Shown here: piece after piece, positions 8,587 to 16,802 of the stretch
Layout: the number at the start of each line of letters is the position of its first letter
Numbering within the stretch: the first letter of the stretch is position 1
NCBI GenBank assembly: GCA_965262585.1
Contig: OZ253546.1
Coordinates: forward strand, 1,860,001-1,924,000
Origin: JAHRAW01 sp965262585
GTDB taxonomy: Bacteria; Pseudomonadota; Gammaproteobacteria; Arenicellales; Poriferihabitantaceae
Length of the DNA stretch: 64,000 nt
Direction: 5' to 3'
Made by a program: the position numbers and the translations under genes
Notes under the pieces: model-generated
Told to the model about the DNA's origin: nothing
Seen by the model: only the letters and a program-made list of their open reading frames with translations
Databases searched by the model: none

Positions 8587-10026
8587 TCAAGTTCCGCTAC
8601 CAAACGTTTCGGCGATTCGCCGTGGAAGCCCGCCGAAGTCGCCGTTACTCATGGTGATAATAACGTCATTTCCGCTGCGCCTCAATCCTATCGCGGAAAT
8701 AATTTCATCGGCTTGTTCCAGCCGCAGAATCTCGCCGCCGGACTTTGCGCCCGATTGCGCGCCCGATTTAGCACCCGATTTAGCGCCAGTCGCCGCCGCA
8801 TTCGAAGCCGCCGGCAACGGGCAATCCGAGTTTGCGCACAAGATCGCGCAGTCGGCCAACGCCAGTGCCTCGCCCAGCCGCGCGCCGTGGACGCCCATTT
8901 TCATAGTGTTGGAACGCGGCTCCACCACCGCGATGATGCGCGCGCCGGGATGCTTTGCGCGCACCGCGTTTATGGTGTGGCGGATGGCCGTGGGATGATG
9001 GGCGAAGTCGTCGTAGACGCACACCTCGCCGGATTCAAATAGCAGTTGCAAGCGTCGCTCGGCGGGGAGATAGGTGCTCAAATATTCAACCGCCGCCGCC
9101 GCCGATACGCCCGCCACTTCCGCCGCCGCCAGCGCCGCCAGCGCGTTTTGCATGTTGTGCATGCCCATGCATTGCCAGTTCACCCGTGCGGTAGTTTTTT
9201 CATGATGCAGTATATCGAAACTCGAACAGTCATCGCTGACAGGCACGGCGCGCCACTCGGCTTTGGCGTTATTTTTGCGGTCATCGGCAGCACTCGCCGT
9301 GGAAAAACGCACCACCTTGCTCCAGCAACCCCTATCCATAACCTGCGCGAGACGCGGATCATCGGCGTTCACCACCACGCAACCGTTGCCCGGCACGATG
9401 CGGATCAGATGATGAAATTGTTTTTGGATTTGCTCGACATCGTCGTAGATGTCGGCGTGATCGAATTCCAAATTGTTAAGCACCGCGATATGCGGGCGGT
9501 AGTGCACGAACTTGGCGCGCTTGTCGAAAAACGCAGTGTCGTATTCGTCCCCTTCCACCACGAAATATTCGCCGTCGCCGAGGCGTGCCGATTGCGCGAA
9601 GTTGCCGGGCTTGCCGCCAATCAGATAGCCCGGCGATTGCCCGGCGCATTCCAGCAGCCAAGCGAGGATGGACGCCGTGGTGGTTTTGCCGTGAGTGCCG
9701 GCGATGGCGATGACGGTGCGCTGCGCCAACACCTGTTCACGCAACCATTCCGGCGCCGAACAAAACGCCAGTTTTTCATTCAGCACATGCTCCACCAGCG
9801 GATTACCCCGCGACAGCGCATTGCCAATAATCACCATGCCGGGATCGCCGCCGAGATGCGCGGGCAGATAATCTTCCAAAACCTCGATGTTTTGCGACCG
9901 CAACAAAGTGCTCATCGGCGGATAAACCCCCGCATCGCAACCCCGCACAGCATACCCCCCGGCCCGCGCCAGTTGCGCGATGCCCGCCATGAAAGTGCCA
10001 CAAATCCCAGCGATAAAAATTTTCAT
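8587..10026 (-). CDS. mpl: UDP-MurNAc:L-Ala-gamma-D-Glu-meso-DAP ligase (peptidoglycan recycling)
   Basis: Attaches recycled tripeptide L-Ala-gamma-D-Glu-meso-DAP to UDP-MurNAc in an ATP-dependent step, so it feeds murein breakdown products back into synthesis. The chosen ATG at 10026 gives the family N-terminus MKIFIAGICGTFMAGIAQLA; an in-frame ATG at 10056 would add ten residues. Mur-ligase features are the ATP-binding loop IAGTHGKTTTASIL, the segment EGDEYDTAFFDKRAKF typical of Mpl, HNMQNALAALAAAE, and YDDFAHHPTAI in the C-terminal domain. Length (479 residues) is slightly above the usual 450-460. The excess includes a tetrapeptide repeat (GAKS/GAQS) near the C-terminus, encoded by 12-base tandem repeats at 8737-8784. 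The gene is divergent from rnd, and the DsbA-like gene lies downstream. MltA, encoded nearby, makes substrates for the same recycling pathway. Confidence 0.95.
   Translation of the reverse strand: MKIFIAGICGTFMAGIAQLARAGGYAVRGCDAGVYPPMSTLLRSQNIEVLEDYLPAHLGGDPGMVIIGNALSRGNPLVEHVLNEKLAFCSAPEWLREQVLAQRTVIAIAGTHGKTTTASILAWLLECAGQSPGYLIGGKPGNFAQSARLGDGEYFVVEGDEYDTAFFDKRAKFVHYRPHIAVLNNLEFDHADIYDDVEQIQKQFHHLIRIVPGNGCVVVNADDPRLAQVMDRGCWSKVVRFSTASAADDRKNNAKAEWRAVPVSDDCSSFDILHHEKTTARVNWQCMGMHNMQNALAALAAAEVAGVSAAAAVEYLSTYLPAERRLQLLFESGEVCVYDDFAHHPTAIRHTINAVRAKHPGARIIAVVEPRSNTMKMGVHGARLGEALALADCAILCANSDCPLPAASNAAATGAKSGAKSGAQSGAKSGGEILRLEQADEIISAIGLRRSGNDVIITMSNGDFGGLPRRIAETFGSGT
8737..8784 (-). repeat. 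12-bp tandem repeat inside mpl
   Basis: Four in-frame 12-base units (8737-8748, 8749-8760, 8761-8772, 8773-8784), consensus GCCCGATTTAGC on the + strand, encode a Gly-Ala-Lys/Gln-Ser repeat. Copy number can change without breaking the frame. Confidence 0.9.
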
Positions 10027-10157
10027 TATGTTGTCGTTGAAACGAATAAATTCCAAGGTTCACCGGTAACCGGACAAGCCTCGCACAAACCGCGATCATA
10101 AAATCATTTACACAACCAATGGCCGAGTAGACGCAGTGGGATGATACCATTGGTACA
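10027..10157. promoter_or_regulatory. Divergent mpl-rnd intergenic region
   Basis: This 131-base region must carry the promoters of both divergent genes. An 11-base palindrome, TACCATTGGTA, sits right before the rnd start (10145-10155), and TACAAT overlaps the rnd ATG. I could not place a convincing -35/-10 pair for either gene. Confidence 0.3.
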
Positions 10158-11258
10158 ATGAACTCGATAAACGTAATTCGTGAAGACGGCGAACTGGCCG
10201 ACTTCATCGCCGCCGTTTTGCGCGGTGGCTGGGCGGCCATGGACACCGAATTTTTGCGCGAGCGCACCTACACGCCGGAACTATGCCTGATTCAAATCGC
10301 CAACCAAGACTTGGCGGCGTGCGTTGACCCGCTGGCGGTGAATGATCTGTCGCCGCTGGGGGCGTTGTTGGATGACCCCGCCGTGGTCAAAATTTTTCAT
10401 TCCTGCCGGCAAGATCTGGAAGCCATCGACACCCGCACCACCATCCACGCCGACAACTTATACGACACTCAACTGGCGGCGGCATTTTGCGGTTACGGCG
10501 ATCAAGTGAGTTATGCGGCATTGGTGGAATCGGTGTGCGCGGTGCATTTACCGAAGACCCATACCCGCACCGACTGGAGCCGCCGACCACTATCCGGCGC
10601 GCAGTTGGAATATGCCCTGGACGATGTCAAATACCTGCCCGCGTTGCACCAAGAATTGCACCGCCGCCTTGAACAAAAAGGCCGCGTCGAATGGCACAAA
10701 GACGAATGCATCCGGGCGATGGACCCGGCCAACTATCGCTTCGCCCCGGAGCAAGCATGGCTACGGCTAAAAGGCATCGAGCGCATGGACAACGCCGCCC
10801 GTGCCTGCGCCCGAAAACTGGCAGTATGGCGGGAGCAAAAAGCACACCACCGCAACCTGCCACGAGGTTGGATTCTGCCGACACCAGTGCTGCTACAAAT
10901 CTGCCGCCACCGCCCCAACAGCGTAGCGAAACTAGCGCAAATCAAAGAAATCGCACCGGGCACCGTCAAACACGCCGGCCACGAACTCATCGCCCTAATC
11001 GCCCAAACCGAACCCCACGATGACGCGGTCACCGAACCCCCCGGCCCGGTGTTGCCGCTAACCCCCGAACAACGCCGCCAAGCACGAGAAATCATGGACT
11101 GGCTAGACCGCCACGCCAAACAAGCCGAACTCAGCCGCTCACTAATCGCCAACCGCCAAGAAATAGAAAACTTCGTCCGAGGCAACACCAACTCACCCTT
11201 ATTCAGAGGCTGGCGCAAACACCTGATTGGCGATGAATTGATGGCACGTTATTCATAA
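10158..11258 (+). CDS. rnd: Ribonuclease D
   Basis: 3'-5' exoribonuclease of the DEDD family that trims tRNA precursors and other stable RNAs. The 366 residues match the family (E. coli about 375). The exonuclease motifs are visible: I at AMDTEF (Asp29, Glu31), II at SCRQDLEAI (Asp86), and III at YALDD (Tyr152, Asp156). An HRDC domain follows at about 205-290 (RLKGIERMDNAARACARKLAVWRE..). The C-terminal second HRDC-like region is present to the end. The upstream Shine-Dalgarno is weak. The gene is divergent from mpl and followed by repeat block 2, so it is probably transcribed alone. Confidence 0.95.
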   Translation: MNSINVIREDGELADFIAAVLRGGWAAMDTEFLRERTYTPELCLIQIANQDLAACVDPLAVNDLSPLGALLDDPAVVKIFHSCRQDLEAIDTRTTIHADNLYDTQLAAAFCGYGDQVSYAALVESVCAVHLPKTHTRTDWSRRPLSGAQLEYALDDVKYLPALHQELHRRLEQKGRVEWHKDECIRAMDPANYRFAPEQAWLRLKGIERMDNAARACARKLAVWREQKAHHRNLPRGWILPTPVLLQICRHRPNSVAKLAQIKEIAPGTVKHAGHELIALIAQTEPHDDAVTEPPGPVLPLTPEQRRQAREIMDWLDRHAKQAELSRSLIANRQEIENFVRGNTNSPLFRGWRKHLIGDELMARYS

Positions 11259-12144
11259 ATAAAAGTAACGCAAGTTGCGCATTAATAAGGAGCGGCTACG
11301 CCGAGTTTGTTCGACTGGATTCCCGATACGATGAAAAATATAGTCGCTGGCGCTCCCTATTTTTCTATCGTTCGGGAATGACGACCTTGCGATAGCCGAC
11401 TCCCCAGGCCCGTCATTCCTGCGATAGCCGACTCATTATTAGCCTTCTGGATTCCCGATACGATGAAAAATATGGTCGCTGGCGCTCCCTATTTTTCTAT
11501 CGTTCGGGAATGACGACCTTGCGATAGCCGACTCCCCAGGGCCGTCATTCTCGTGCCCCCAAGTCGTTATTCCTGCGACAGCAGGAATGACGACTTGGGG
11601 GACACGGGAATCCAGTACAACATGCCGGCGATAGCCGACTCCTCTTGCCGTCATTCTCGCGAAAGCGGGAATCCAGTACAACATGTGCGGCGACAGCCGA
11701 CTCATTATTGGCCTTCTGGATTCCCGATACGATGAAAAATATGGTCGCTGGCGCTCCCTATTTTTCTATCGTTCGAGAATGACGACCTTGCGACAGCCGA
11801 CTCCCCAGGGCCGTCATTCTCGTGCCGCCAAGTCGTTATTCCTGCGACAGCAGGAATGACGAATTGGGGGACACGGGAATCCAGTACAACATGCCGGCGA
11901 CAGCCGACTCCTCTTGCCGTCATTCTCGCGAAAGCGGGAATCCAGTGAAACATGTCCGGCGATAGCCGACTCCTTATTGGCCTTCTGGATTCCCGATACG
12001 ATGAAAAATAAGGTCGCTGGCGCTCCTTATTTTTCTACCGTTCGGGAATGACGACCTTGCGATAGCCGACTCATTATTTATCGTTCGGGAATGACGAACT
12101 TTGATACTCCTCGTTTGCAGATGAGGACAGGTCGCGACCTGTCC
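11259..12144. repeat. Intergenic palindromic repeat block 2 (inverted orientation)
   Basis: No gene is seen. The block has four full copies of the main element in minus orientation (about 11315-11383, 11447-11515, 11716-11784 and 11985-12053) and a fragment at about 12079-12095. Between them are hairpins such as CCCCAAGTCGTTATTCC with its complement (about 11567-11600). Segments 11447-11700 and 11716-11985 are near-repeats of each other, giving a composite unit of about 270 bases. The block ends in the perfect 20-base palindrome GGACAGGTCGCGACCTGTCC (12125-12144). That palindrome follows a CTCGTTTGC segment that also marks the ends of repeat clusters elsewhere in the window. Confidence 0.85.
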
Positions 12145-12158
12145 TTACACAAACACCC

Positions 12159-12587
12159 CTACCAAAACTTATCCAACATACCAATCAACCCAAACCCCGC
12201 CACCATCATAGCCCCAAGCCGCAAAGTCATCCTATTCTGCGATTGCGAAATAGCCAGTTTCAACTCGGAACGAAGGAGTTGGTTATCGGCTTTGGTAGTT
12301 TGTTCAAGGCCATCTATGCGATGTCCAAGGCCATCTATGCGATGTCCGAGGGCTTCGAAATCGGCTTTGGTAGCAAGGCCATCCATGCGCTGATCCATGC
12401 CATCCATGCGATGTTCAAAGGTTTCCATGCGATGCCCAAGGGCTTCCATATCGGATTTGGTGGCAAGATTTTCGGTTAGAGACTCTCTAACCGTAGAGAT
12501 CAACGCTTCAGCCAGATCACTAGTGGCACCGGCTTTGGTGAGTGATATAAAGGCTTGATGGGTATCAAGTGCTGTCATAATAGGCAT
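12159..12587 (-). CDS. DUF1640-like coiled-coil protein with C-terminal membrane helix
   Basis: Function unknown. The 142-residue protein has an N-terminal segment of the DUF1640/CCDC90-like type (LDTHQAFISLTKAGATSDLAEALI, then LATKSDMEAL). A coiled coil with heptads containing GHRMD/GHRID/DQRMD covers about residues 45-110. One C-terminal hydrophobic helix (LRLGAMMVAGFGLIGMLDKFW) probably anchors it in the inner membrane. AAGGA eight bases upstream supports the ATG at 12587 over the ATG three codons later. Part of the coiled coil is encoded by an exact 21-base tandem repeat (12306-12326 and 12327-12347), so its length may vary. It lies 103 bases downstream of mltA on the same strand but may have its own promoter. 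The family name is from memory of similar bacterial proteins; coiled coil and membrane helix are seen directly. Confidence 0.75.
   Translation of the reverse strand: MPIMTALDTHQAFISLTKAGATSDLAEALISTVRESLTENLATKSDMEALGHRMETFEHRMDGMDQRMDGLATKADFEALGHRIDGLGHRIDGLEQTTKADNQLLRSELKLAISQSQNRMTLRLGAMMVAGFGLIGMLDKFW
12306..12347 (-). repeat. 21-bp exact tandem duplication in the coiled-coil gene
   Basis: Two adjacent identical 21-base units (12306-12326, 12327-12347), beginning AAGGCCATCTATG on the + strand, encode one heptad each. Flanking sequence at 12380-12420 is a more diverged version of the same unit. Confidence 0.9.
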
Positions 12588-12690
12588 TGTGCGTTTCCTT
12601 ACGAATTAATCGGACACCAACTACACCACATATTCGCAGTCAATGCAAGTCGGTTATTAATAAGAAAAACATAACCCGTCATTCCCGCGC

Positions 12691-13833
12691 CTACCGCAAC
12701 CCCACCTTCGGCAACAACACAACCAACCCCCCGCTTTCTTTCATATTTCCGGCGGCGTATTCGGCTTGCTCGCCGTGTCCCCAGAACAAGTCGGCGCGTA
12801 GGGCGCCTTTGATGGCGCCGCCGGTGTCTTGGGCGAAAACGAGTCGTTGGTAGGAGCGTTTTGAGTCGCCGGGGAAATTGGTGGACAACCATAAAGGCAC
12901 GCCGAGGTCGACTACCGCCGGGTCGATGGCGATGCTGCGTCGGGGCGTGAGCGGGACGTTGAGGGCGCCGCGAGGGCCGCCGTCTCCGGGGTCATCACGC
13001 AGCACAAAAAACACATAACTGGGATTCCTAAACAACAATTCCTCGGCGCGCTTCGGATGTTCTCGTAGCCAGCGTCGAATGGTGAAGAGGGTGATTTCTT
13101 TTCGTTCGAGTTGTTGATCCGCCAACAGAAGCGCGCCGATCGACCGGTATGGATGTCCGTTTTGATCGCTGTAGTTGATGCCGACTATGCGGCCGTCGGG
13201 CAGGCGGATTCGGCCCGAGCCTTGAATGTGCAGAAAAAATGCCGCATCGCGATCGTCCACCCAAATCAATTCGCTACCGGCAAGCAACGAGCGATCCGAA
13301 TCGATTTCCCGGCGCGAATAAAAAGGCAGCACTTTGTTGTCCTTGACACGCCCACGAATACGCTTGTTTCGCAAATCAGGATACAGGTCGCCAAGTTCAA
13401 CGGACAACATCGTTTGCGGCGGCGCATAAAGCGGATAGCGGTAGCGATGGTCGGGAGTGAAACTGCCGTGCAGTAGCGGTTCGTAATAGCCGGTAATCAA
13501 TCCGTGAGTTTTACCGGCGCGGCCATGCAGCCGATGGGGCGTGAACCACTCTTCAAAAAACCGCCGCGCATCATCGTTGCCGGGACTCGGCAGACCACCG
13601 GCCACCCGGCACAACGCCCGCCAGCCCACCTTGTCGGACATCGCCGTGCAACTATGCAACAAAGCCGGCCATGCTTCGGCATGGTGATCCTGTCGCCAGC
13701 CGTCAACCTGCCGCCACTCGATGGGTTTGCCGATACCCGCATCAGGTCGAAAACTCGCGCAAGAAGCGATGCCGATGCACAAACAGACGACAACGCAAAC
13801 CCGGAAGCGGACGTTTTTAAGGAGCAACTTCAC
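12691..13833 (-). CDS. mltA: Membrane-bound lytic murein transglycosylase A
   Basis: Outer-membrane lipoprotein that cleaves the MurNAc-GlcNAc bond of peptidoglycan, leaving a 1,6-anhydro end. The 380-residue protein starts with a lipoprotein signal peptide (hydrophobic 11-24, lipobox IASC, lipidated Cys25). The MltA domain follows, with LITGYYEPLLHGS, YPLYAPP, WVDDRDAAFFLHIQGSGR and NPSYVFF. The C-terminal 3D domain contains the catalytic-type Asp336 in AQDTGGAIKG, then ADLFWGHGEQAEYAAGNM. Length and order match the family. The start overlaps the end of the upstream aminotransferase gene by 17 bases, which implies one transcript. Its anhydro-muropeptide products feed the recycling route in which Mpl acts. 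Confidence 0.95.
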   Translation of the reverse strand: MKLLLKNVRFRVCVVVCLCIGIASCASFRPDAGIGKPIEWRQVDGWRQDHHAEAWPALLHSCTAMSDKVGWRALCRVAGGLPSPGNDDARRFFEEWFTPHRLHGRAGKTHGLITGYYEPLLHGSFTPDHRYRYPLYAPPQTMLSVELGDLYPDLRNKRIRGRVKDNKVLPFYSRREIDSDRSLLAGSELIWVDDRDAAFFLHIQGSGRIRLPDGRIVGINYSDQNGHPYRSIGALLLADQQLERKEITLFTIRRWLREHPKRAEELLFRNPSYVFFVLRDDPGDGGPRGALNVPLTPRRSIAIDPAVVDLGVPLWLSTNFPGDSKRSYQRLVFAQDTGGAIKGALRADLFWGHGEQAEYAAGNMKESGGLVVLLPKVGLR

Positions 13834-15034
13834 TCGCCGCCAGTTTCACACAAACAGCCAGCACTTCGGTTGCTTGGCGGATGTCGTCTGGTGATGGGAA
13901 GGTGGGGGCGATGCGGACGTTGCGGTCGTGGGGGTCTTTGCCGTGGGGGAAGGGTGCACCGGCGGCGGTGAGTTTTACGCCAACTTCGGCGGCTAGTTGT
14001 ACGACCCGTGCGGCGGTGCCATCGGCGACATCCAGGTTGATGAAGTAGCCGCCTTTCGGTTTGCTCCATTGGCCGAGGCCGCCCAGTTCCCGCTCGAGAA
14101 TTTCCAGCACCAAATCAAATTTCGGCTTGACCAGCGCCGCGTGTTTTTTCATATGCATCCTGAGACCGGCAAGGTCGCCGAACAATTTCAGCAGCCTGAG
14201 TTGGTTGACCTTGTCCGGCCCGATGCTTTGAACAGCGATATGCGAACGAGCATCGGCGAGGTTGTCGGCACTGGCGGACATGGCAGCCACGCCGGAGCCG
14301 GGATGGTTGATCTTCGAAGTCGAAGCAAACTGTATAACCCGATTCGGGTTGCCCGCCGCTTCACAATGCCGAGCGATGTTTTCCAGCACCGGGCGGTATT
14401 CGCCGAGATGATGTTCGGCGTAGGCGTTGTCCCACATAATCCTGAAATCCGCCGCCGCAGTTTCCATGCCAGCGAGCCGCCGAACCGTCTCGGAGTCATA
14501 ACAGACGCCGGTGGGATTGCTATACTTTGGCACGCACCAGATGCCCTTGATAGCGTCGTCCCCGGCGGCAAGTGATTCCACTTGTGCCATGTCGGGGCCG
14601 TGGTCGGTCATCGGCACCGGGAGCAACTCAAAGCCGAGATGCTCAGTGATCAAGAAGTGGCGATCGTAGCCCGGCACCGGGCAGATAAATTTCCGCTTCG
14701 CCACGCCGTTCCACGGCCCGCCACCGACCACGCCAAACTGGCAAGCACGGGCCAGCGTGTCATACATCATACTCAAACTAGAATTGCCGCCGACGATAAC
14801 CTCATCCCCCGCCACGCCGAGAATATCCCCGAACAATCGCCTCACCGCCGGCAACCCGTCCAGCCCGCCATAGTTGCGCGTGTCCGTACCATCCTCATCC
14901 CGATAATCCGCCCCCGGAAGCGCAAGAATCCGATTAGACAAATCAAGTTGCTGCAAAGACGGCTTGCCACGAGTCATATCCAAAGACAGCGACAACCCCT
15001 TCAAACGCGCATATTCATTTAAATCAGAAGTCAT
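13817..15034 (-). CDS. PLP-dependent aminotransferase, aspartate aminotransferase subgroup 1c type
   Basis: Fold-type I aminotransferase, probably acting on aspartate or another acidic amino acid. The 405 residues carry LDMTRGKPSLQQLDLS near the start, the cofactor segment GGNSSLSMMYDTLA, YSNPTG (Asn173), the PLP-binding Asp202 (DNAY), and the Schiff-base lysine Lys241 in STSKINHPGSG. This pattern matches the Pfam PF12897 group typified by Corynebacterium AspT, rather than classic AspC. The exact substrate is not proven by sequence. Only three bases separate the ATG from a palindromic element, and no Shine-Dalgarno is present before this ATG. The element may therefore have displaced the original 5' end. 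mltA overlaps its 3' end by 17 bases. Confidence 0.88.
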   Translation of the reverse strand: MTSDLNEYARLKGLSLSLDMTRGKPSLQQLDLSNRILALPGADYRDEDGTDTRNYGGLDGLPAVRRLFGDILGVAGDEVIVGGNSSLSMMYDTLARACQFGVVGGGPWNGVAKRKFICPVPGYDRHFLITEHLGFELLPVPMTDHGPDMAQVESLAAGDDAIKGIWCVPKYSNPTGVCYDSETVRRLAGMETAAADFRIMWDNAYAEHHLGEYRPVLENIARHCEAAGNPNRVIQFASTSKINHPGSGVAAMSASADNLADARSHIAVQSIGPDKVNQLRLLKLFGDLAGLRMHMKKHAALVKPKFDLVLEILERELGGLGQWSKPKGGYFINLDVADGTAARVVQLAAEVGVKLTAAGAPFPHGKDPHDRNVRIAPTFPSPDDIRQATEVLAVCVKLAASEVAP

Positions 15035-15037
15035 TAG

Positions 15038-15120
15038 AATAAAGGGGTCAGTGTGAATTAAATTGATTATACGGCCAAGAAGGGATGGAGGTTTATTTAA
15101 TTCACACTGACCCCTTTATT
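15038..15120. repeat. Palindromic MITE/REP-like element, perfect 26-bp inverted repeats
   Basis: The arms 15038-15063 and 15095-15120 are perfect 26-base inverted repeats (left arm begins AATAAAGGGGTCAGTGTGAA) around a 31-base loop. The GGGGTCAG/CTGACCCC ends resemble palindromes mobilised by REP-associated tyrosine transposases, but no such gene is in the window. The loop contains a perfect minus-strand TATAAT at 15066-15071 pointing at the aminotransferase gene. The element lies three bases upstream of that gene's ATG. It is unrelated to the dRS3-like repeat family in the other blocks. Confidence 0.85.
15066..15071 (-). promoter_or_regulatory. Candidate -10 box inside the palindromic element
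   Basis: Minus-strand TATAAT lies 32 bases before the aminotransferase ATG, which would put the transcript start in the arm next to the gene. No matching -35 is visible, so this is only a candidate. Confidence 0.3.
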
Positions 15121-15139
15121 CCATCGCAGAGGTAAAATT

Positions 15140-15232
15140 ATGACTACCACTATGGCTCCCGTTTTTATTGCGCTTCTCTTTGCGGTTCCCCTGCTGATTA
15201 TCTTGGCGGTGGGGATCTACAAGGGCAAGTAA
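15140..15232 (+). CDS. Small single-pass membrane protein, 30 residues
   Basis: A 30-codon reading frame with a good ribosome-binding sequence (AGAGG, eight bases before the ATG). It encodes MTTTMAP, then an uninterrupted hydrophobic stretch of about 18 residues (VFIALLFAVPLLIILAVG), then the basic tail IYKGK. This layout is typical of small inner-membrane proteins with the positive end in the cytoplasm. I do not recognise the family. It is divergent from the aminotransferase gene, starts 20 bases after the palindromic element, and is followed by repeat block 3. Support is the ribosome-binding site, the membrane-helix pattern and the clean stop. Chance occurrence is possible at this length. 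Confidence 0.55.
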   Translation: MTTTMAPVFIALLFAVPLLIILAVGIYKGK

Positions 15233-16470
15233 AGGTCTGTCTACAACGCAAACGAGGAAAATCAAAAGTGCGTCATTCCCGAACGATAGAAAAATAAGGA
15301 GCGCCAGCCGCCGTCATTCTCGAACGATAGAAAAATAGGGAGCGCCAGCGACCATATTTTTCATCGTATCGGGAATCCAGAAGGCTAATAAGGAGTCGGC
15401 TATCGCCGGATTGTTTTACTGGATTCCCGTGTCCCCCAACTCGTCATTCCCGCTGTCGCGTGAATAACGAATTGGCGGCACGAGAATGACGAGTCTGGGA
15501 GTCCTCATCGACAAACGAGGAAAATCAAAAGTGCGTCATTCCCGAACGATAGAAAAATAGGACGCTTCAGCGTCCATATTTTTCATCGTATCGGGAATCC
15601 AGTACAACATGTCCGGCGTTAGCCGCTCCCCAGGCCCGTCATTCTCGAACGATAGAAAAATAAGGAGCGCCAGCGACTATATTTTTCATCGTATCGGGAA
15701 TCCAGAAAAAACATGTCGGCGTAAGCCGCTCCTTATTAATGAGTCGGCTATCGCCGCACATGTTGTACTGGATTCCCGTGTCCCCCAAGTCGTCATTCCC
15801 GCTGTCGCGTGAATAACGACTTGGCGGCACGAGAATGACGGCGTAAGGAGTCGGCTATCGCCGAACATGTTGTACTGGATTCCCGTGTCCCCCAACTCGT
15901 CATTCCCGCTGTCGCGTGAATAACGACTTGGCGGCACGAGAATGACGAGATTGTGGTTTTTTTCGTAGGAACCCATCGCGACTTGTCCTCATCCGCAAAC
16001 GAGGAAAATCAAAAGTGCGTCATTCTCGAACGATAGAAAAATAGGGAGCGCCAGCGACCATATTTTTCATCGTATCGGGAATCCAGAAAGCCAATAAGGA
16101 GTCGGCTATCGCCGAACATGTTGTACTGGATTCCCGTGTCCCCCAACTCGTCATTCCCGCTGTCGCAGGAATAACGACTTGGCGGCACGAGAATGACGGC
16201 GGTACGTCGTCATTCTCGAACGATAGAAAAATAGGGAGCGCCAGCGACCATATTTTTCATCGTATCGGGAATCCAGAAAAAACATGTCGGCGCCAGCCGC
16301 TCCTTATTAATGAGTCGGCTATCGCCGAACATGTTTTACTGGATTCCCGTGTCCCCCAACTCGTCATTCCCGCTGTCGCGTGAATAACGACTTGGCGGCA
16401 CGAGAATGACGGGCCTGGGGAGCGGCGCCAGCCGCTCCTTATTAAGGAGCCGGGGAATCACCAGATTCAG
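15233..16470. repeat. Intergenic palindromic repeat block 3 (plus orientation)
   Basis: No gene is seen. The main element starts at about 15271 (truncated), 15312, 15534, 15637, 16018 and 16208, all in plus orientation. Between copies are the CCCCCAACTCGTCATTCCC / CGACTTGGCGGCACGAG hairpin modules and short segments ending GTACTGGATTCCCGTG. The copy at 15534 has the variant core GGACGC-TTCA-GCGTCC, a perfect hairpin. The module CAAACGAGGAAAATCAAAAG precedes the element at about 15248, 15511 and 15995. The block ends about 140 bases before the start of the giant gene. Confidence 0.85.
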
Positions 16471-16504
16471 TTTTTATGCCGTTTTTTAGCCATATAACAG
16501 GGTA

Positions 16505-16533
16505 TTGACACGGGGTTGAGAGTGTGGGATATT
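16505..16533 (+). promoter_or_regulatory. Candidate sigma-70 promoter of the giant gene
   Basis: A perfect -35 box TTGACA (16505-16510), a 17-base spacer and GATATT (16528-16533, 4 of 6 matches) stand after the end of repeat block 3. This would give a leader of about 75 bases before the preferred ATG. Confidence 0.55.
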
Positions 16534-16607
16534 CCGCCGGTGTGTGGGGTATTTCAGCATCGGGCGTGATTTGTGTTCGGTGAATTTTTTATTAATTCAG
16601 TCAGGTA

Positions 16608-16802
16608 ATGCGACCTATGAAGTGGCAGAATTTGTTCGGAAACCAGCGCGCCGTGTTCTTGCGGTCGGTTCTTTTTACATCCCTTGAGAAGGGGGGGAGG
16701 GACAAAGTCCTGTGTCGTGGCGCCAGTTGGTGGTCGCGGTGGATTGGCATTTTGTTGCTGGGGATGGGCTTGTTTGGCGGGGTGGCTTCGCAGGCTACTG
16801 CG
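16608..16802 (+). other. Extended signal peptide of the giant protein
   Basis: The n-region is unusually long (about 44 residues with several Arg and Lys). It is followed by the hydrophobic WIGILLLGMGLFGGVA and a signal-peptidase I site, SQATA before QDAPLAL. Long n-regions are common in large autotransporters and are thought to slow targeting. Confidence 0.8.

Noticed and set aside
9046..10101. 351-codon + strand frame opposite mpl
   Set aside because: Antisense to a well-supported Mpl coding region; the translation has no family features.
15038..15120. Rho-independent terminator
   Set aside because: It has a perfect hairpin, but no T-tract as a terminator would need and no upstream gene ending there; the aminotransferase gene starts beside it.
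15233..16470. Second CRISPR array
   Set aside because: The repeats are long, palindromic, uneven in spacing and separated by other repeat modules rather than unique spacers.
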